Assembly: GCA_030737835.1 (NCBI GenBank)
Contig: JAUJYN010000016.1
Location: 3,551,747 to 3,615,746, forward strand
Origin: Acorus gramineus
Lineage: Eukaryota > Streptophyta > Magnoliopsida > Acorales > Acoraceae
Length of the DNA: 64,000 nt
Direction: 5' to 3'
Shown: positions 36,547-48,646 of the stretch, in pieces
Position numbering within the stretch: the first letter of the stretch is position 1
Layout: every line of letters begins with the position of its first letter
Translations under genes and position numbers: made by a program
Notes under the pieces: model-generated
What the model was told of the DNA's origin: nothing
The model's database searches: none
What the model saw: only the letters and a program-made list of their open reading frames with translations

Positions 36547-36596
36547 CATGTGAGTCCACCTATCAATCAAAGTTATGAGGTTTTTGCGGTTATTTT

Positions 36597-39173
36597 TTAC
36601 TGGCTACATGTTTGAAAATGTATCTAACTTTTTAAATGTTTTTGTAAATAATATTAGTTACATTTATATACATTTATAAATGTAACAAAACTTTAGAGCA
36701 ATTTAATTGTGAAACAAAGTTTCATTTTAAAATATCAACGACTCTTAATATGATCTTAGTGGAACTATGACTCATATTATTCCATTTTTAGTTTTTTTAT
36801 GTTTATCTGATTTTTAGTGATTGCAACAATACATTAATTTTATTTCTTATTTTTTGCATTTGAATATAGGAAATACAATGGATTCAGTTACAGTTTAAAT
36901 AAAGTTACATTTAGCATAGCAGTAACATGAAATAAACTGTAAATACATTTTTAAATTAAAAAACGCATACAAAGAAATTTACATTAACATAATATAATTA
37001 CTATGAAGAGATGTTAGCTACATTGTGATACTAGTAACAAAAAAAAACATATAATGATAAAGAAACATAAATCATAACATGCATACATACAAAAACTACA
37101 TTGAATTAAAGTTGGTTACATTCTTAAAAATGTTACATTCAGCAATACAATGCAATAGTTAGTTACATTTGCTGATCACTTATATATACCATTATCAACT
37201 TACAGTTAGGTATATTTCATACATTGTTACATTGCGCATAGCATAATATTAAGTAAAATGAAAAATACATATAACTGAAATCTTGTTACATTCATCTGAT
37301 TGTCAACTATATTTTTATAATAAACATAAACAGAATTTAATCATGCATTTCATTTTTCTATAAAAAAAAAAGTCAATTACTTTTTGTAACTTTTCAAAAA
37401 AAAAAAAACTCTAGAAAAAAGAAATCACTTCCATGTAACCATGAGATCTTCAAAAAATAACAGAGGTTTTCTGAAATACCAAAAAAAGGGTTGTGTACCC
37501 TTTTTTTTTTTGCTGTTGTTGAAACCTCTGAAAGAACACTTTTTTTTTCAAATCGATTCTTCAAAGAAATATTAGGTTTTCTTCATCGTTTTAGACAAAA
37601 GAGGGTTTCTTTTTATTGTGATTTCTATTCACATTTGAGTTTTTTTGAAACCCTAAATTTTTCAAATGGGTTTGAATCGTCAAGAGGGACAAACGTGAGT
37701 GGGGAAAAAAAACAGAAACCGAGGGTAATCACTGAATCGAGGAGTGGGTTTTAATTAAGGGTATTTTAGTATTTAACTTTTTTGCTCATTTGTAAACAGC
37801 AACAACACAACCAACTACATTTTGACAACTCAAGAGACCTGTGAGGGGCCTGTGTAGTAAAGCTCTTTCTTTATTGGATGCTCAGCTATGTGGATGCATT
37901 CATATGAATGCCATGGCTGATAGAATAAAATACTAAATCATTTAACCATTTAGAACTTCTGGAAACCTTATGATTGTTATCATCAGTGGATTGAAACTAA
38001 TAAATTAGTGCTTTAAACTGGATGGTTATACATTTTTGGTTATTCGTAGATGTTAAGACAAACATTACATAATTAAATGTATACCATCAAACAAGCTTGA
38101 GATTTACACAAAAAAAAATTCTAGTAAAAATACTGAAGGCAGAGATGGATTTGTGTGACTCAGTCAGGATTTGAATTTCATCACTATTACATGATTGACC
38201 AAAGTATCATTTTTTTAATCCACTTAGATCTCAAACTCAGTTAGAATATATGAACCATGATCTAGGTACTCATAAACATTTATTATTATAGATTGAATGC
38301 CGGAAAATTAGGTCGGGGAACATGGTCTGTTACGAGGTCTTCTGCTTGAAAAATGTGAACATGCAACCAGATCCACAACATTAAGGTTGACAAGTGAAGG
38401 AAAAACATTAGAATGACCAGAAACACATGAGACTGGGAAAATCCAAGTGCCTCCGATACATAAAACATGGATAGAATCACATGACCCAGGAGAAGCCAGT
38501 GATAAAGATAATCAAGCATTATGACATGGCCATGTAGAAGCTAAACAAGCATCATGAACATAGTGTTCTAAAAATATACCTTCCAAGCTCCGCTTAATCC
38601 CCCACCTAGGCCTAGATAGGCCCAGCCCTCAATTGTTAGCACCTAGTCACATTTTTTATTAATCAATGGCTGACTAATAATTTGTAAATCACCTTACCCA
38701 TTAATTAATATCTGTATGCTATCCTTTATGATATTAATTTTGTTTTGATGTAACTTTGTTATTATTTTGCAATCTAAAACATTAGCTATTTGCTTCACCA
38801 ATTAATCACTAATCGAACACCAACATCCACGAGCACCTAGCTTTTAACGACATTGCAAGAACATAAGAAACAAACTCTTCACATGAAGTGATGAAACCAC
38901 AAGTTACTTTGCGCAGAACAAGGCATACATACATATATAATTACAGGGAGTTTTTTTTTTTTTTTACAAACTTCCCTCTAATTGCTAAATACAAAGAACA
39001 AAGCACACCCAGGGATAATAGCTGTTTACATTCTTCAAACCATGTTCAGGAAGAGAGATAATATGGTATAGATAATATGGTATCAGAGACGCACATGTTA
39101 ACAGACTAGAGAACTTCAAAAAAAAATTTAATTAAAAATTTAGGGAAACAAAAGAAGAAGAGCCTGGAGATCC
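36597..39173. other. AT-rich spacer downstream of the kinase gene
   Basis: No gene is visible. Several T and A homopolymers occur (37380-37410, 37500-37512). The segment 38580-38860 has CCTAGG and AGCACCTAG motifs at its two ends and could be an old MITE, but I could not fix ends. Confidence 0.45.
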
Positions 39174-42100
39174 TTAACTGACACGGAATTCCCCGCTCGC
39201 ATGGACTTTCTTGACCTGCTTTTCATATTCATCTTCATCTTCCTCCTCTTCCTCCTCTTCTGGGGCCTCCTCGTCTTCAATCTCTTCCTTGGCTTCCTCA
39301 TCCCCATCTTCCTCATCGCCCCAACCAAAGCCGCTGACACTCCTAGATGCAGGAGCAGGGACCCTCGCTTCTTGAACGATCTTCATTATGTCATCAATGC
39401 TTTGAAGGGAAAAGGTCGGGTTATCCCTCTGGTAGTAGACTGCCTGGGATGCCTCTGTTAGCTCCCTAGGAAGGTTCTTCATGAACCAAGGATGGCTTTT
39501 GATCTCTTTGATTGCTATCCTCTGCAGTTTAAATCATTTGAAAGTTAGCAACCACTAAATCATCCATTAGTTACCTTTCTATATCATTAAAAAGAATAAT
39601 ATGAGTTAGGAATGGGAGAAAGCTTCCTTTCAAATTGTGTTACTGTTATAACTGTGTCTGCAACAGCCAGCTAATGCATAGCCATTACAGACATGTCAAT
39701 TAATTAACCATTGTAAACCATTATAATTTTAGCACTCGGTCATTGACTTCGATGAGAAATCTGAGAACTGAACACCTCAGCAAAATGGAGATCGCATCAT
39801 ATGCCATATCATTCAGTGTGATTCTAGAGAAAATTGATCATTGCTCAACTTTGACAATGTTCAACAAAATAACAGGTTCTACGTTTTTTTTTCCATTGGT
39901 ATTAACAGGTTCTGTTGCAATTCATGAGCGAATTTCAGTTTTCTTATTTCCTAGCATACCTTGATCGGGCTTGCAACAAAGATACGAGAGAGTAGATGCT
40001 TGCAATCTTGTGATATGTGGACATAATCTGGGATCTTATACTGAACGGCCATTATTCGCTGAAATAAAGAACCAAAATAACTGAGTATTGGCAGTGAAAA
40101 GCACAAATTAAGATATAAAAGGTCAAGTGAAATAAAAAGCCTTACTGCAATTGTCTTTCTGAAATTTTTGGGATCGTCTTGATCTTCAAAAGGGTAAGCC
40201 CCCACAAGCATGACGTATAGAGTTACTCCGCATGACCAAACATCTGCTGTCTGTAGAAATAAATAAAAAGGAATTATGGGAATATCATGACAACTAGAAT
40301 GTTTCTGTAGAGAAGAGCTTCTTAGTTGTACAAAAAGTATCTGTAAAGGTGTATCGAGCCCCCAATTGGAGCATTGCATCCACCTATCAAATCAAAATCA
40401 CGCTCTGCTCTTCAAAAATCTCTCGAGGTTTTCTACTTTTTCCATGACTTTTTTTATATGGGTGGTGTCCACCAATTTATATTAAAAATTTATAACTGTT
40501 AGAAAAGCAATACAATAGTTACAATACAAAAGCAAACAAAAGATATACAGTACAAAGGCAGTTGAAATATTAAAAGCTCTGATAATGCCCACGTGTTTTT
40601 TTTAACGAAAATAGAAAATGCCCAGGTGTTGGTATGAAGGATCAAGTCCCCCCACGCCATACCAAAGGTAATGGTCATGGCCAATCAAACAGATTATAAA
40701 AGTTTCAAATTAACAACCAAGAGACTATTGAACTAGCGATATAATTGGTGTATCAATGGACTATCACATCATTATTATGCTGCTCATTGTTTGATAGACA
40801 GGAAACTTACAGTGTCAAAATAACATATGGTGGTTGATTAGATGATTAGCATATTTCAGTGAAGACTCAAGATCATGCATATGTACAAACTAAATTTATA
40901 TATGTGCCAATGTCATACCTACAATCAGATAGCCCATCAAGGTATGTTGATGCCTTTCATGAAAAACTCCCATCAACTTTGGCATGACGAATTTCCTACC
41001 ATCTATATATGCTATCTAAGATTAAATCTCGGTGAAGAGCAAAGAACCCGTACCTTCCTACCCCTTTGACAATGACTGACAGAACAACAAAATTGGTTTA
41101 CAGGTATATTCGTACAAAACTATATAAGGTATTAAAGCTATACTAATTCATGCATGCAACAGAAACCTAAACCCAACCCTCCTGGCCCCTAAAAACCACT
41201 GTCAAGAGTCAGAAACCCTAGACACCCGTCTCTAACAAACTTTTTTCTAATAAATGCATAATGCATTTGCAGCACTCTACCGTAGAAGTCCGTATGAATA
41301 GATCATCTGGCATTTCACATCTAATATGTACACGAAGACAGGCACCACCCAGAACAATTGTGAGGCGTCCAAGATGAACTGTCAGACAGGTTGGAATTTC
41401 ATTCAACAAAATTCAACACATATATTTCCCTTGCATACATAAATTCAACAACTGGCTGAGATTGATCAGCCCGACTTAGATTTGACCTGTAAGATGGGAT
41501 TTTTAGGAAACCCTCTGGGTTGAGTTCCTAGGAAACAACCTTAGAAGCCACTAAAGATTTTTCTTATTTTTCTTCTTGAGGATTAAACCAATCATGTCCA
41601 AGTGAAACTCTGACTAATTCAATTTGTGATCAATTATTTATTTGATGATTACTATGTACAATGTAATCTTTCTCAACTTTCAGCAGAAACATTAAAAGAA
41701 ACTACCATACAGAGTATTTCAAGACTTGGCCAGACAACCTCCAGAAATGGATGAGGCTGCTTTTCCAAGGCCTAACTAAGGCACAACAATATCAAGAGCC
41801 ACAGGAATATGATTAGGACATCAGTACATCTTCTGAAAGTGGCCAGTCGTAGTCAGGTTGTGATTCACCCAAATCATAAGAGAGACTTTATCTACCAAAA
41901 TTTGTAGTTTTTAATCGTATTCCAATAATTCTCATCAATTGGTGGGGAAACTATCCTGTAAGTTGAGCATCAATAAGAGGCTAGAAATCAGATGCTTTTA
42001 TGTTTCTTTTCCTCTCCATATAAATCAACCACTGTCATAATCTTTACCAACAGATATCAAAAGTTGGGTACCAAGGAACATCCAATGGGGAATTTCTCCC

Positions 42101-43532
42101 AACACTGAAGGCAACATAAAACTGTAATTGGTTAGATTTGGGTAGTTTTAGGACCACATCCTATTCAACCAGTGGGGAGGGATTCAACAGATCTAATCAA
42201 CCAGTGTTGTTTTCAGTTCCAAAAAACCCCACACCACACTAAGACAGATGCATACAAAGTTACAAACCACCCTCCAAGTACAGAAAAATTTCACCTCCAG
42301 AAAAAAACAAAATATCTAAAACAGAGAATTCCAAAGATGAATCGTCCTCATCTCAGAACAAAAGAGGTTGAGAACAACACATGACCTAGCACGTGGGCCC
42401 AGCACAGCTTGCATGGGGATTTCACTGTGCGAGCCAGTGGGCTGAAACCGACTCATACAGCACCAAGTGGGTTCCACATGGTGCTGGCAAGTTACCAAGT
42501 TACATAGAGAAAAGAAAAATCACCTTGCCGTCATATTCCCGTCGAGAGAGGACCTCTGGGGCGATGTACGCCGGCGTCCCAACCGTCGATTTAGGTCTCG
42601 AGTGAAGCAGAGACGACTATAAACAATAACCCACATAAATTTCAATTAACTAACCTTCAATAACAATTCAGAGTTGCATAAAAACTCAATTTTTACAGGT
42701 AAAAAAAGAAACCCCACCTTAGAATAACCAAAATCGCAGATCTTGAGGCGTGGGGCGGGGCTTCCATCCAAAAGGGTGTTCTCCAGTTTCAAGTCTCTGT
42801 GACATATTTGCTGCCCATAAATAAACACATAAAAATTAATCAGTGAATCAATTAAACATGATTTTTTAAACAACCCACAAATTAATTTTTATGTTTCCTT
42901 TTTATTTTACCATGGAATGACAGTAGCTGACACCGGAGATCAGTTGCTGAAAGAAATACCTTGCCTGACATATAATTCAACATCAATACTACCAAGATAT
43001 TAAAAAAATATATATACATAAATAAATAACAATGAAAGATAAAAAATAAAAGACCTCGTCTTCACTGAATCTGCCGGCATTACAGATCCGCTCGAAAAGC
43101 TCCCCACCCGCTGCGTATTCCATAACGATCGCCAGATGAGTTGGCGTCAATATCACCTACCCCAAAAAAAAAAATCAAATATTATAAAAACAAAAAATAA
43201 AATAAAAAAAATCAAATCTTTCTCCAAAAAATCACCTCTTTAAATCGAATTATGTTGGGGTGCCGAAGGGACCTGTGATTGATGATCTCCCTCGCGACAT
43301 TCTCATCGATCTGTAACAAAAAAATAAAAACCCAATATTGAAATCAAATCTCAACCGTTCAAGAACAGATCAACAGATGAGAAGAGATAGACAGAGAAAG
43401 AGAGAGATAGACCTTGGTACCCCTTTCGATGTACTTCATGGCGACGAGTTCCTTGGTCTCCTTGTGCCTCATGAGCCTCGCCACCCCGAAATTCCCCGAC
43501 CCTATGTCCTTCACCAGCTCGTACTTCTCCAT
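39174..43532 (-). CDS. SnRK2: SnRK2 serine/threonine protein kinase, subclass I (SnRK2.4/2.10-like), nine exons
   Basis: Predicted exons, 5' to 3': 43532-43413, 43310-43236, 43156-43055, 42964-42911, 42810-42718, 42616-42524, 40250-40146, 40058-39960, 39521-39174 (stop TAA). All introns are GT-AG and each exon is a whole number of codons, giving 362 residues, the family norm. Visible motifs: glycine loop GSGNFG (11-16), ATP lysine in VAMK (K33), catalytic HRDLKLEN (D123), DFG (143-145), activation loop ending [12 protein letters not shown] (158-169), kinase domain to about residue 258, then [10 protein letters not shown] and an acidic Glu/Asp-rich tail ending [10 protein letters not shown]. 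SnRK2 kinases act in osmotic-stress signalling in cytoplasm and nucleus; the tail and sequence match Arabidopsis SnRK2.4/2.10, a group activated by osmotic/salt stress largely independently of abscisic acid. Intron 6 is long (2,273 bp). No defects are seen. Confidence 0.97.
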
Positions 43533-43700
43533 TTCGAAACCCTAATAATTCACCTCAGATCGATAGATCCACCACGCAAAGCTGAAACCCCCCCAAAAAA
43601 AAACCCAAAATGGAGAACCCTTTATCGATCCTGGGTTTTCGAATTTTCGATGAATATATATATAGATGGGGATACCTCGGGAAGAACAAATCAGGAGTAA
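43533..43700 (-). promoter_or_regulatory. 5' leader and core promoter of the SnRK2 gene
   Basis: A TATATATATA run at 43655-43664 lies about 125-130 bp upstream of the ATG on the coding strand and is the best TATA candidate, with a leader of roughly 100 bp. The start codon at 43530-43532 is supported because [16 protein letters not shown] matches the conserved SnRK2 N-terminus. A poly-T/A tract (about 43791-43808) lies farther upstream. Confidence 0.5.
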
Positions 43701-44518
43701 TTTAAGGGAGGAGCACGTGATGCCATACCGCGCGAGGGGGAAGACGCGCTTTCGATCTCCACCTTCACCTCCCCCGTTTTTAGGAGTTCTTTTTTTTTTT
43801 TTTTTTTTGGAGCTTCGATTCTCGTAATGGCGGTTGAATAAAGAAAAGTGAGGCTTTGGAAAGCTGGGAAGGAAAGCTAGGGTTTTCGTTTTGGGATATT
43901 TTTATTTTTTAATGGGGAAGGAGGAGGAGATCAAAGCAACCAAACAATCTGTCTTATTCTTTTCTTTTCTTTTTTTATTTACAGATGGAGATTGAGATGC
44001 TGCAGATGTGTGAGAGAATATTATATATTCTTGCCTCTCTTTTTTTCTGAATTTTTCTATATAGTCCTAAAAAAATACAGATGTGCAAATCAACCCCCAG
44101 CCTTAACCCCCATCGGGTCTCGGTGTGACACAGAGTTATTCGTCCCGATAGCTATACCCATACCGTATAGATAACAATACATATGGAAGAAGCAATTTTT
44201 TTATTCTATTTTGTTATTATATTATTATTGAGAAACATAAAAGTGATCTTCTTGATGTTTGATTCATATTGAATAAAATAAGGATAAGTAGTAGATAAAA
44301 GATGGATAAGAGTTTATGATTTTTTATAAGTCAATTATACCTCTGCATAAATTGTTTGTATTTTAGAATAAGTATGAGAGACGTGTGTATAATATGATAG
44401 ATATGACAGATATCACATATCATAGCCAAAGGGGCTCTGATGCTTAAGTCAGTAAGGGTATTCAAGAATATCTCAACTCTCAATGTAATCTTATCACATT
44501 AGAAATTCCATACCTCTC
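43700..44518. other. Upstream intergenic region of SnRK2
   Basis: No gene seen. The near part (43730-43900) is moderately GC-rich and may hold promoter elements; the rest is AT-rich. Confidence 0.4.
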
Positions 44519-44521
44519 TTA

Positions 44522-44756
44522 GGGTGCGTTTGGAAACAATTTGAAAAGCAGTTTTTAGTTTTTTAGTTGTTTATACACGATTTTTAAGGATGTAATGATT
44601 CAGGCCGTTTTATGAAACACAGATTTCAGGGCACAGTCCTTTGACAAGTTTCAGTACTTGCTCTGTGTAAGCTGACCTATTTGGTAACAGCTTTTAGCTT
44701 TTTAAAAAGCTAAAATCACCACAAAAAAAAATAAAAAAAATATTCCAAATGAGACC
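44522..44756. mobile_element. Tourist-like MITE (PIF/Harbinger type), 235 bp
   Basis: The left end GGTGCGTTTGGAAACA and the complement of the right end (GGTCTCATTTGGAATA) form an imperfect inverted repeat. TTA occurs on both sides (44519-44521 and 44757-44759), the usual target of this group. It encodes no protein. Confidence 0.6.
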
Positions 44757-44984
44757 TTAGTTGTTTTCTCCCCCTTTTTATAGGGTAGCATATACCTAAA
44801 TTTCACTTAAAATTTGAGTAAAAGCTTCATTTGGTGTGTCTTCAACCATCAATTTGTGTTTTACTCAAATCTTTTTAAAAAGTCTCAGCTTGTCTCAGTT
44901 ATTCCTTATAAATATTTTCAATGTCCTTCCCTCCGAGCATCATTGTCACTCAATTTTTCTTCCCTCCAAGATATTCTGTGGGGC

Positions 44985-45625
44985 CCATTTTTTGTACCCC
45001 TATAAACAGGTCAGAGGTCTCACAGCCCATGACCCAAATACCAAGGCCCGCGACCCAAGTGACCAGCAACCCGCTAGCCCGGCCCATCGGCCCGCTCAGA
45101 TCCGACAACAACAACCCAAGTTAGTACATTTCAATAAATTTTTAAATTAAGGATCCTCAATGATGGATTTACTAAATCCCCCAATATATCTGTTTAATTT
45201 GGAGTTATAATTAATTGATTTTCAAATCACTACAATATATCTTGAATGCAGAATCACCATTGCCTGATCCCTGAAATCTCAACAAAATATATATCTTTGG
45301 TCAAGGGTAATCAATGATTTATTGACAAATCCTCAAAATATATATTTAGATCCCTCAGAATTACGGATCCTTCCCCCATATGTCCAATAGGAGAGAGATC
45401 AACCATTGATCATGGGGAAACCCTGAAAACACTATAAGAGGGAACCGATTCTCCCTATTGAGGTATGTTAGAAATCATTTTCTACAAAACCCCAATTTGA
45501 CTAGCATTACTAAGTTGAGCATCAGAGGGTCTTCTGTAGGTCCCCACCTCCCCGTGTCTTCGACATTCGAGAGGTGTGCTCACCAGCGGCAGTCACCACG
45601 AGTGGGCTGGAGGATAGCGGAAGCA
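44985..45625 (+). repeat. LTR fragment, family C
   Basis: It matches, in the opposite orientation, the LTR-like sequence at about 61780-62624. Shared blocks include a TATA box (CTATAAGAGGGAACCG at about 45432), a leader ending CTATTGAGG, and GGAGGATAGCGGAAGCAG-like sequence near 45612. Its right end stops where a family D LTR begins; its left end is approximate. Confidence 0.55.
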
Positions 45626-46344
45626 GATGGATTCTGTCGGTAATGGAATTCGGGGGTTTCTCAGAAGTATGGATCTGATCCGCCTCGTAGCCTGGTCAAA
45701 TCACCACTTGGAAAGGGTTCCTTGCTGAGTCGCCCGACAAATCCTCAAGAGGGTAAAGTTTGTATGATCGCCACCTACTTTCTCAAAAAGCAGAAAAAGT
45801 TGGTGTTGCTGTTGATCGCCTCATGGGGGTAGATTGTGATGATTCTCCTCTAGGAGACACGACCGGCCGTACACAAAAGTGAAAATGGGGAATCCTTTCT
45901 GCTTGTTGAGAATTTGAGAAAGGGAGGTTGCTAAAAAGTGGGAGTGGGAGGGCCGGCTACTAGGGTTTAGCCACCTGTAAGGGGATGGCTGGTTTAGGCT
46001 AGCTGCCTGGTACCTGGTTCTTTGGTTTTGGAAATTTGGGCAGAACCTAGATAGGAAATTGGTTTAGGCTTGGCTAGGGTTAAACTAGGTTTAACCAGGG
46101 GTTTAGAGAGGGTTTATAGAGAGTGGAATTTGGTGGAAATGGGTTTCCTTCTCTCTCAACTAAGGCTCTTTCTCTCTCTCAAAGGGGGTTTAAAGTGGTG
46201 GATATGGCTTGATAGTGTGTATGGGTAGTGAATTGTGATTGTGGATGATTGTTGATGATGAAGAAGGTTTAGGTTTGCCTCTATTTATAGTAAAAATGAT
46301 GCAAGGGAGTAACCTCTGGGTAATAGGTTGAATTGAATAATAGG

Positions 46345-47171
46345 TGTGGAGGTAAAAATCTGCACTAGGACACGTGTCAAGACAAGACGGACATGGGCTA
46401 TCTGACTTGAGGCCCACAAAGACCCGATCCAGGTCGGGGAATCTTATGATGACGTCCTCAGGTGTGCGGGCACAACTAGACTAAGGGTCTAGTTGGACAG
46501 CCGAACACCTCGTAAGCAAATGTCACCTCGAGTAGTCTAAGGCACGAACAGACATGAGGTCTGGTCGGTCGACCTTACTCCTCGAGAACGAGCAGTCTAA
46601 GGCACGACCAGACATGAGGTCTGGTCGGTCGACCTTACGCCTCGAGAACGAGCAGTCTAAGGCACAGCCAGACATGAGGTATGGTCGGTCAACCTTACTC
46701 CTCACAGGTGTACTATGAAACGTATGGGCGAGCACATCAAGAGACCCCGAGCAGAATGGAGAAATGGTCAGAAGACCACTAACGCCTATAACTACAAAGT
46801 TGGCACTTAAGAACCACTACCAGCAGAACGTGAGTAATCAAGGGCTGACGTGGAGCATAAATACTAGGGACGTTTCCCTGGAAAAAAGCCCACTAAACAC
46901 TTAGTGGCAAGGGAGTTACAAGGGTAGTAAAGGAACTACGTGTGACTTGATCCCCAAGGGGTACGTAGGCAGCCTATATAGAGGTCGCAAGATAGCACTC
47001 TAAAGGCCCAGTCATTGACAGTCAAGGATAGCCAGTCAGAAAAACACAGCCAGTCATTTCTACACAGACAGACAATCCCAGCCAAATACAGCCATAAATT
47101 CATATAGTTCAAGTTTATTTTACGACCAAAAGATTTACAAATTTAACTAAAGGGGGGAAATATCCACCTCA
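46345..47171 (+). mobile_element. Probable solo LTR with 60 bp tandem repeats
   Basis: It interrupts the family D LTR. The ends read TGTGGAGGTAAAAATC and ATATCCACCTCA, and the flanks ATAGG (46340-46344) and ATAGT (47172-47176) match at 4 of 5 bases. Inside are three 60 bp repeats (46523-46710), TATA candidates (ATAAATA near 46858; TATATAG near 46976) and a CAGTCA-rich leader. The plus orientation is chosen because the repeats would then lie upstream of the TATA boxes; the reverse is possible. Confidence 0.55.
46523..46710. repeat. 60 bp tandem repeat, three copies
   Basis: Each copy contains GTCTAAGGCACGACCAGACA, TGAGGTCTGGTCGGTCGACC and a CTCGAGAACGAGCA end. Copies are nearly identical, the third being the most changed. 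Confidence 0.85.
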
Positions 47172-47624
47172 ATAGTACATTAGATCTTTGTGTTTGTGGA
47201 TATTGTCTAGGCAGAGGCCGACTACTTGAATGTAGCCGTCAGGCTTGGAGCAGCTAGGTTAAACAACCCGCCTTGCATCATGACTTGCCATACGTCCCAT
47301 CTCTAACAAGCGGTAGCTTGAGGCGGCTACTAGGTTTAAGCCGTCAAAGAGGAGTAACTAAGCTCAACAAACCGCCGCAATGATCAGCATTAAGTGGTTG
47401 GGGGCGGCATGTTGATCTTAGCCGTCGGAGAAGGGGCGGTTACTTTGAAGTAGCCGCCCTATTTCTGGCCATTCATTTTTCTAAGTGTTTGGGCCAAGTT
47501 GTCTTTCTTGCCTTCTCCTTTTAATTCCCTTATAATGTTTTCTATTTGATCAAGTGTGGTCATTTTAAAAATGTTACTTGAAGTAATTTCTTTTCTTTAG
47601 ATTGTCAAAATTGGGGTATCTAAA

Positions 47625-48646
47625 GTTTCGACTACCTGAACCCAGTAAGCTGATTTTTGCCGCTCCATGTTCCCTATAAAATTTAGGCTTTGTCCAAGTT
47701 CAAAGTCGGTAACTTTTATATTTAGTTGGAAGAAGCTTTTTATGTAAACTTTTACATTTAATTGAAAAAGTTAGAACATGTTACACTAATAAATCTTTCA
47801 ACATTTAATAAATTTAAAGATAGAACATTACAATCATCGTTCATATAAAAAGTGACTAAAACATATTATCCTTATTCCTAGTAACAATCATTCATAGGAG
47901 ATTTTCATTCCATGAGTATTATTGATTTTCATCCCATGAATTGGGGCTTGAAGAATTTTGAGAAATAATTTATATCCCATGAGTGTCTTCTAAGCTTGGA
48001 CAATTTCCAAAAAAATCTTCATCATTCATTTTCTTTATGAAAAAGGTAAAAATAAGAAGATAAAAAGTTAAAGATAAAGACTGAAGAAAGAAAACCACAT
48101 GATTTTATAGACACAAGATTCTGGATTCTTTTTTGGGTTTCAAGAGATGTTGGAAGCATTTAATATGTTCATTAATTGATCCAAAAAATGTGGAGATGAA
48201 GGAAAAAAAAGCCATTAAAAATTTAGGTCAAGATTTGAGTTTTCCTTGATTTGGGTAAAGATTTGAGAAAAAACTTGATTTGGTATGAGTATGGATAAAT
48301 GGTTGGAGAGGTTTGGGTGTTTACTCAAATTTAAATTTACGTAAATGTTTGGGTATAGGATTGAAGATGCTCTTAGTTGATGTAACTGTTGTCCCCTTTA
48401 GTGACCATAGTGGACGAGTTTTGTGGAAACCGTCCAGCTTTATTGCTGTTAAACGTGCCCTTAATTATCCATGTTAAAGTTCTATTCAGGACGCAACATA
48501 ATTCGCCCACGAGGTGCAAGGCCTTTCCGACCAAATTTGAGTCACCTCATTAAGAGACTAATCTAGTCGTGTTTCACCTATTCGAGAGTGCCTAATCGCT
48601 GCTCATTTACTTTGCTCTTGTCGAATCATTGGTCATCGGACGCGGT
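47625..48646. other. AT-rich sequence between inverted family D LTRs
   Basis: No gene or clear repeat is visible. The last 250 bp (48400-48646) are richer in GC but carry no recognisable protein. Confidence 0.4.

Larger units (their letters stand above)
18262..36596 (-). mobile_element. Full-length L1-type LINE split by four later insertions
   Basis: The 16 bp direct repeat TTTTTGCGGTTATTTT flanks the region (18262-18277 and 36581-36596). On the minus strand the element runs from 36580 to an A-rich tail whose complement is the T/A tract at 18278-18290. It carries ORF1 (zinc knuckles, DUF4283-like part) and ORF2 (endonuclease, reverse transcriptase, zf-RVT). It is interrupted by a hAT-like element (35746-36546), a composite LTR (30108-34844), a solo LTR (25804-29626) and another solo LTR (22703-25627), each with its own target duplication. 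Subtracting these leaves about 6.0 kb, the normal length of a complete plant L1. Stops and frameshifts make it inactive. Confidence 0.9.
45625..47624 (-). repeat. LTR, family D, minus strand, interrupted
   Basis: On the minus strand it begins TTTAGATACCCCAATTTTGACA-like sequence at 47624 (usual start TGTAGATACCCC, here mutated) and runs left to about 45625. It matches the plus-strand copy at 48647-49963: GGCGGCTA/TAGCCGCC motifs, a CTATAAATAG TATA box near 46282-46291, and the CAGCAACACCAACTTTT block near 45800. It is split by another LTR at 46345-47171. Confidence 0.7.

Noticed and set aside
17925-37800. CAAAATACCC-type sequence left of the LINE and a similar complement near 37760, as ends of a single host TIR element
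   Set aside because: Only about ten bases match and no target duplication could be read.
38580-38860. Possible old MITE with CCTAGG/AGCACCTAG ends
   Set aside because: Inverted match is short and ends cannot be fixed.
39201-39461. Plus-strand hydrophobic open frame
   Set aside because: Antisense shadow of the acidic Glu/Asp-rich tail of the SnRK2 kinase.
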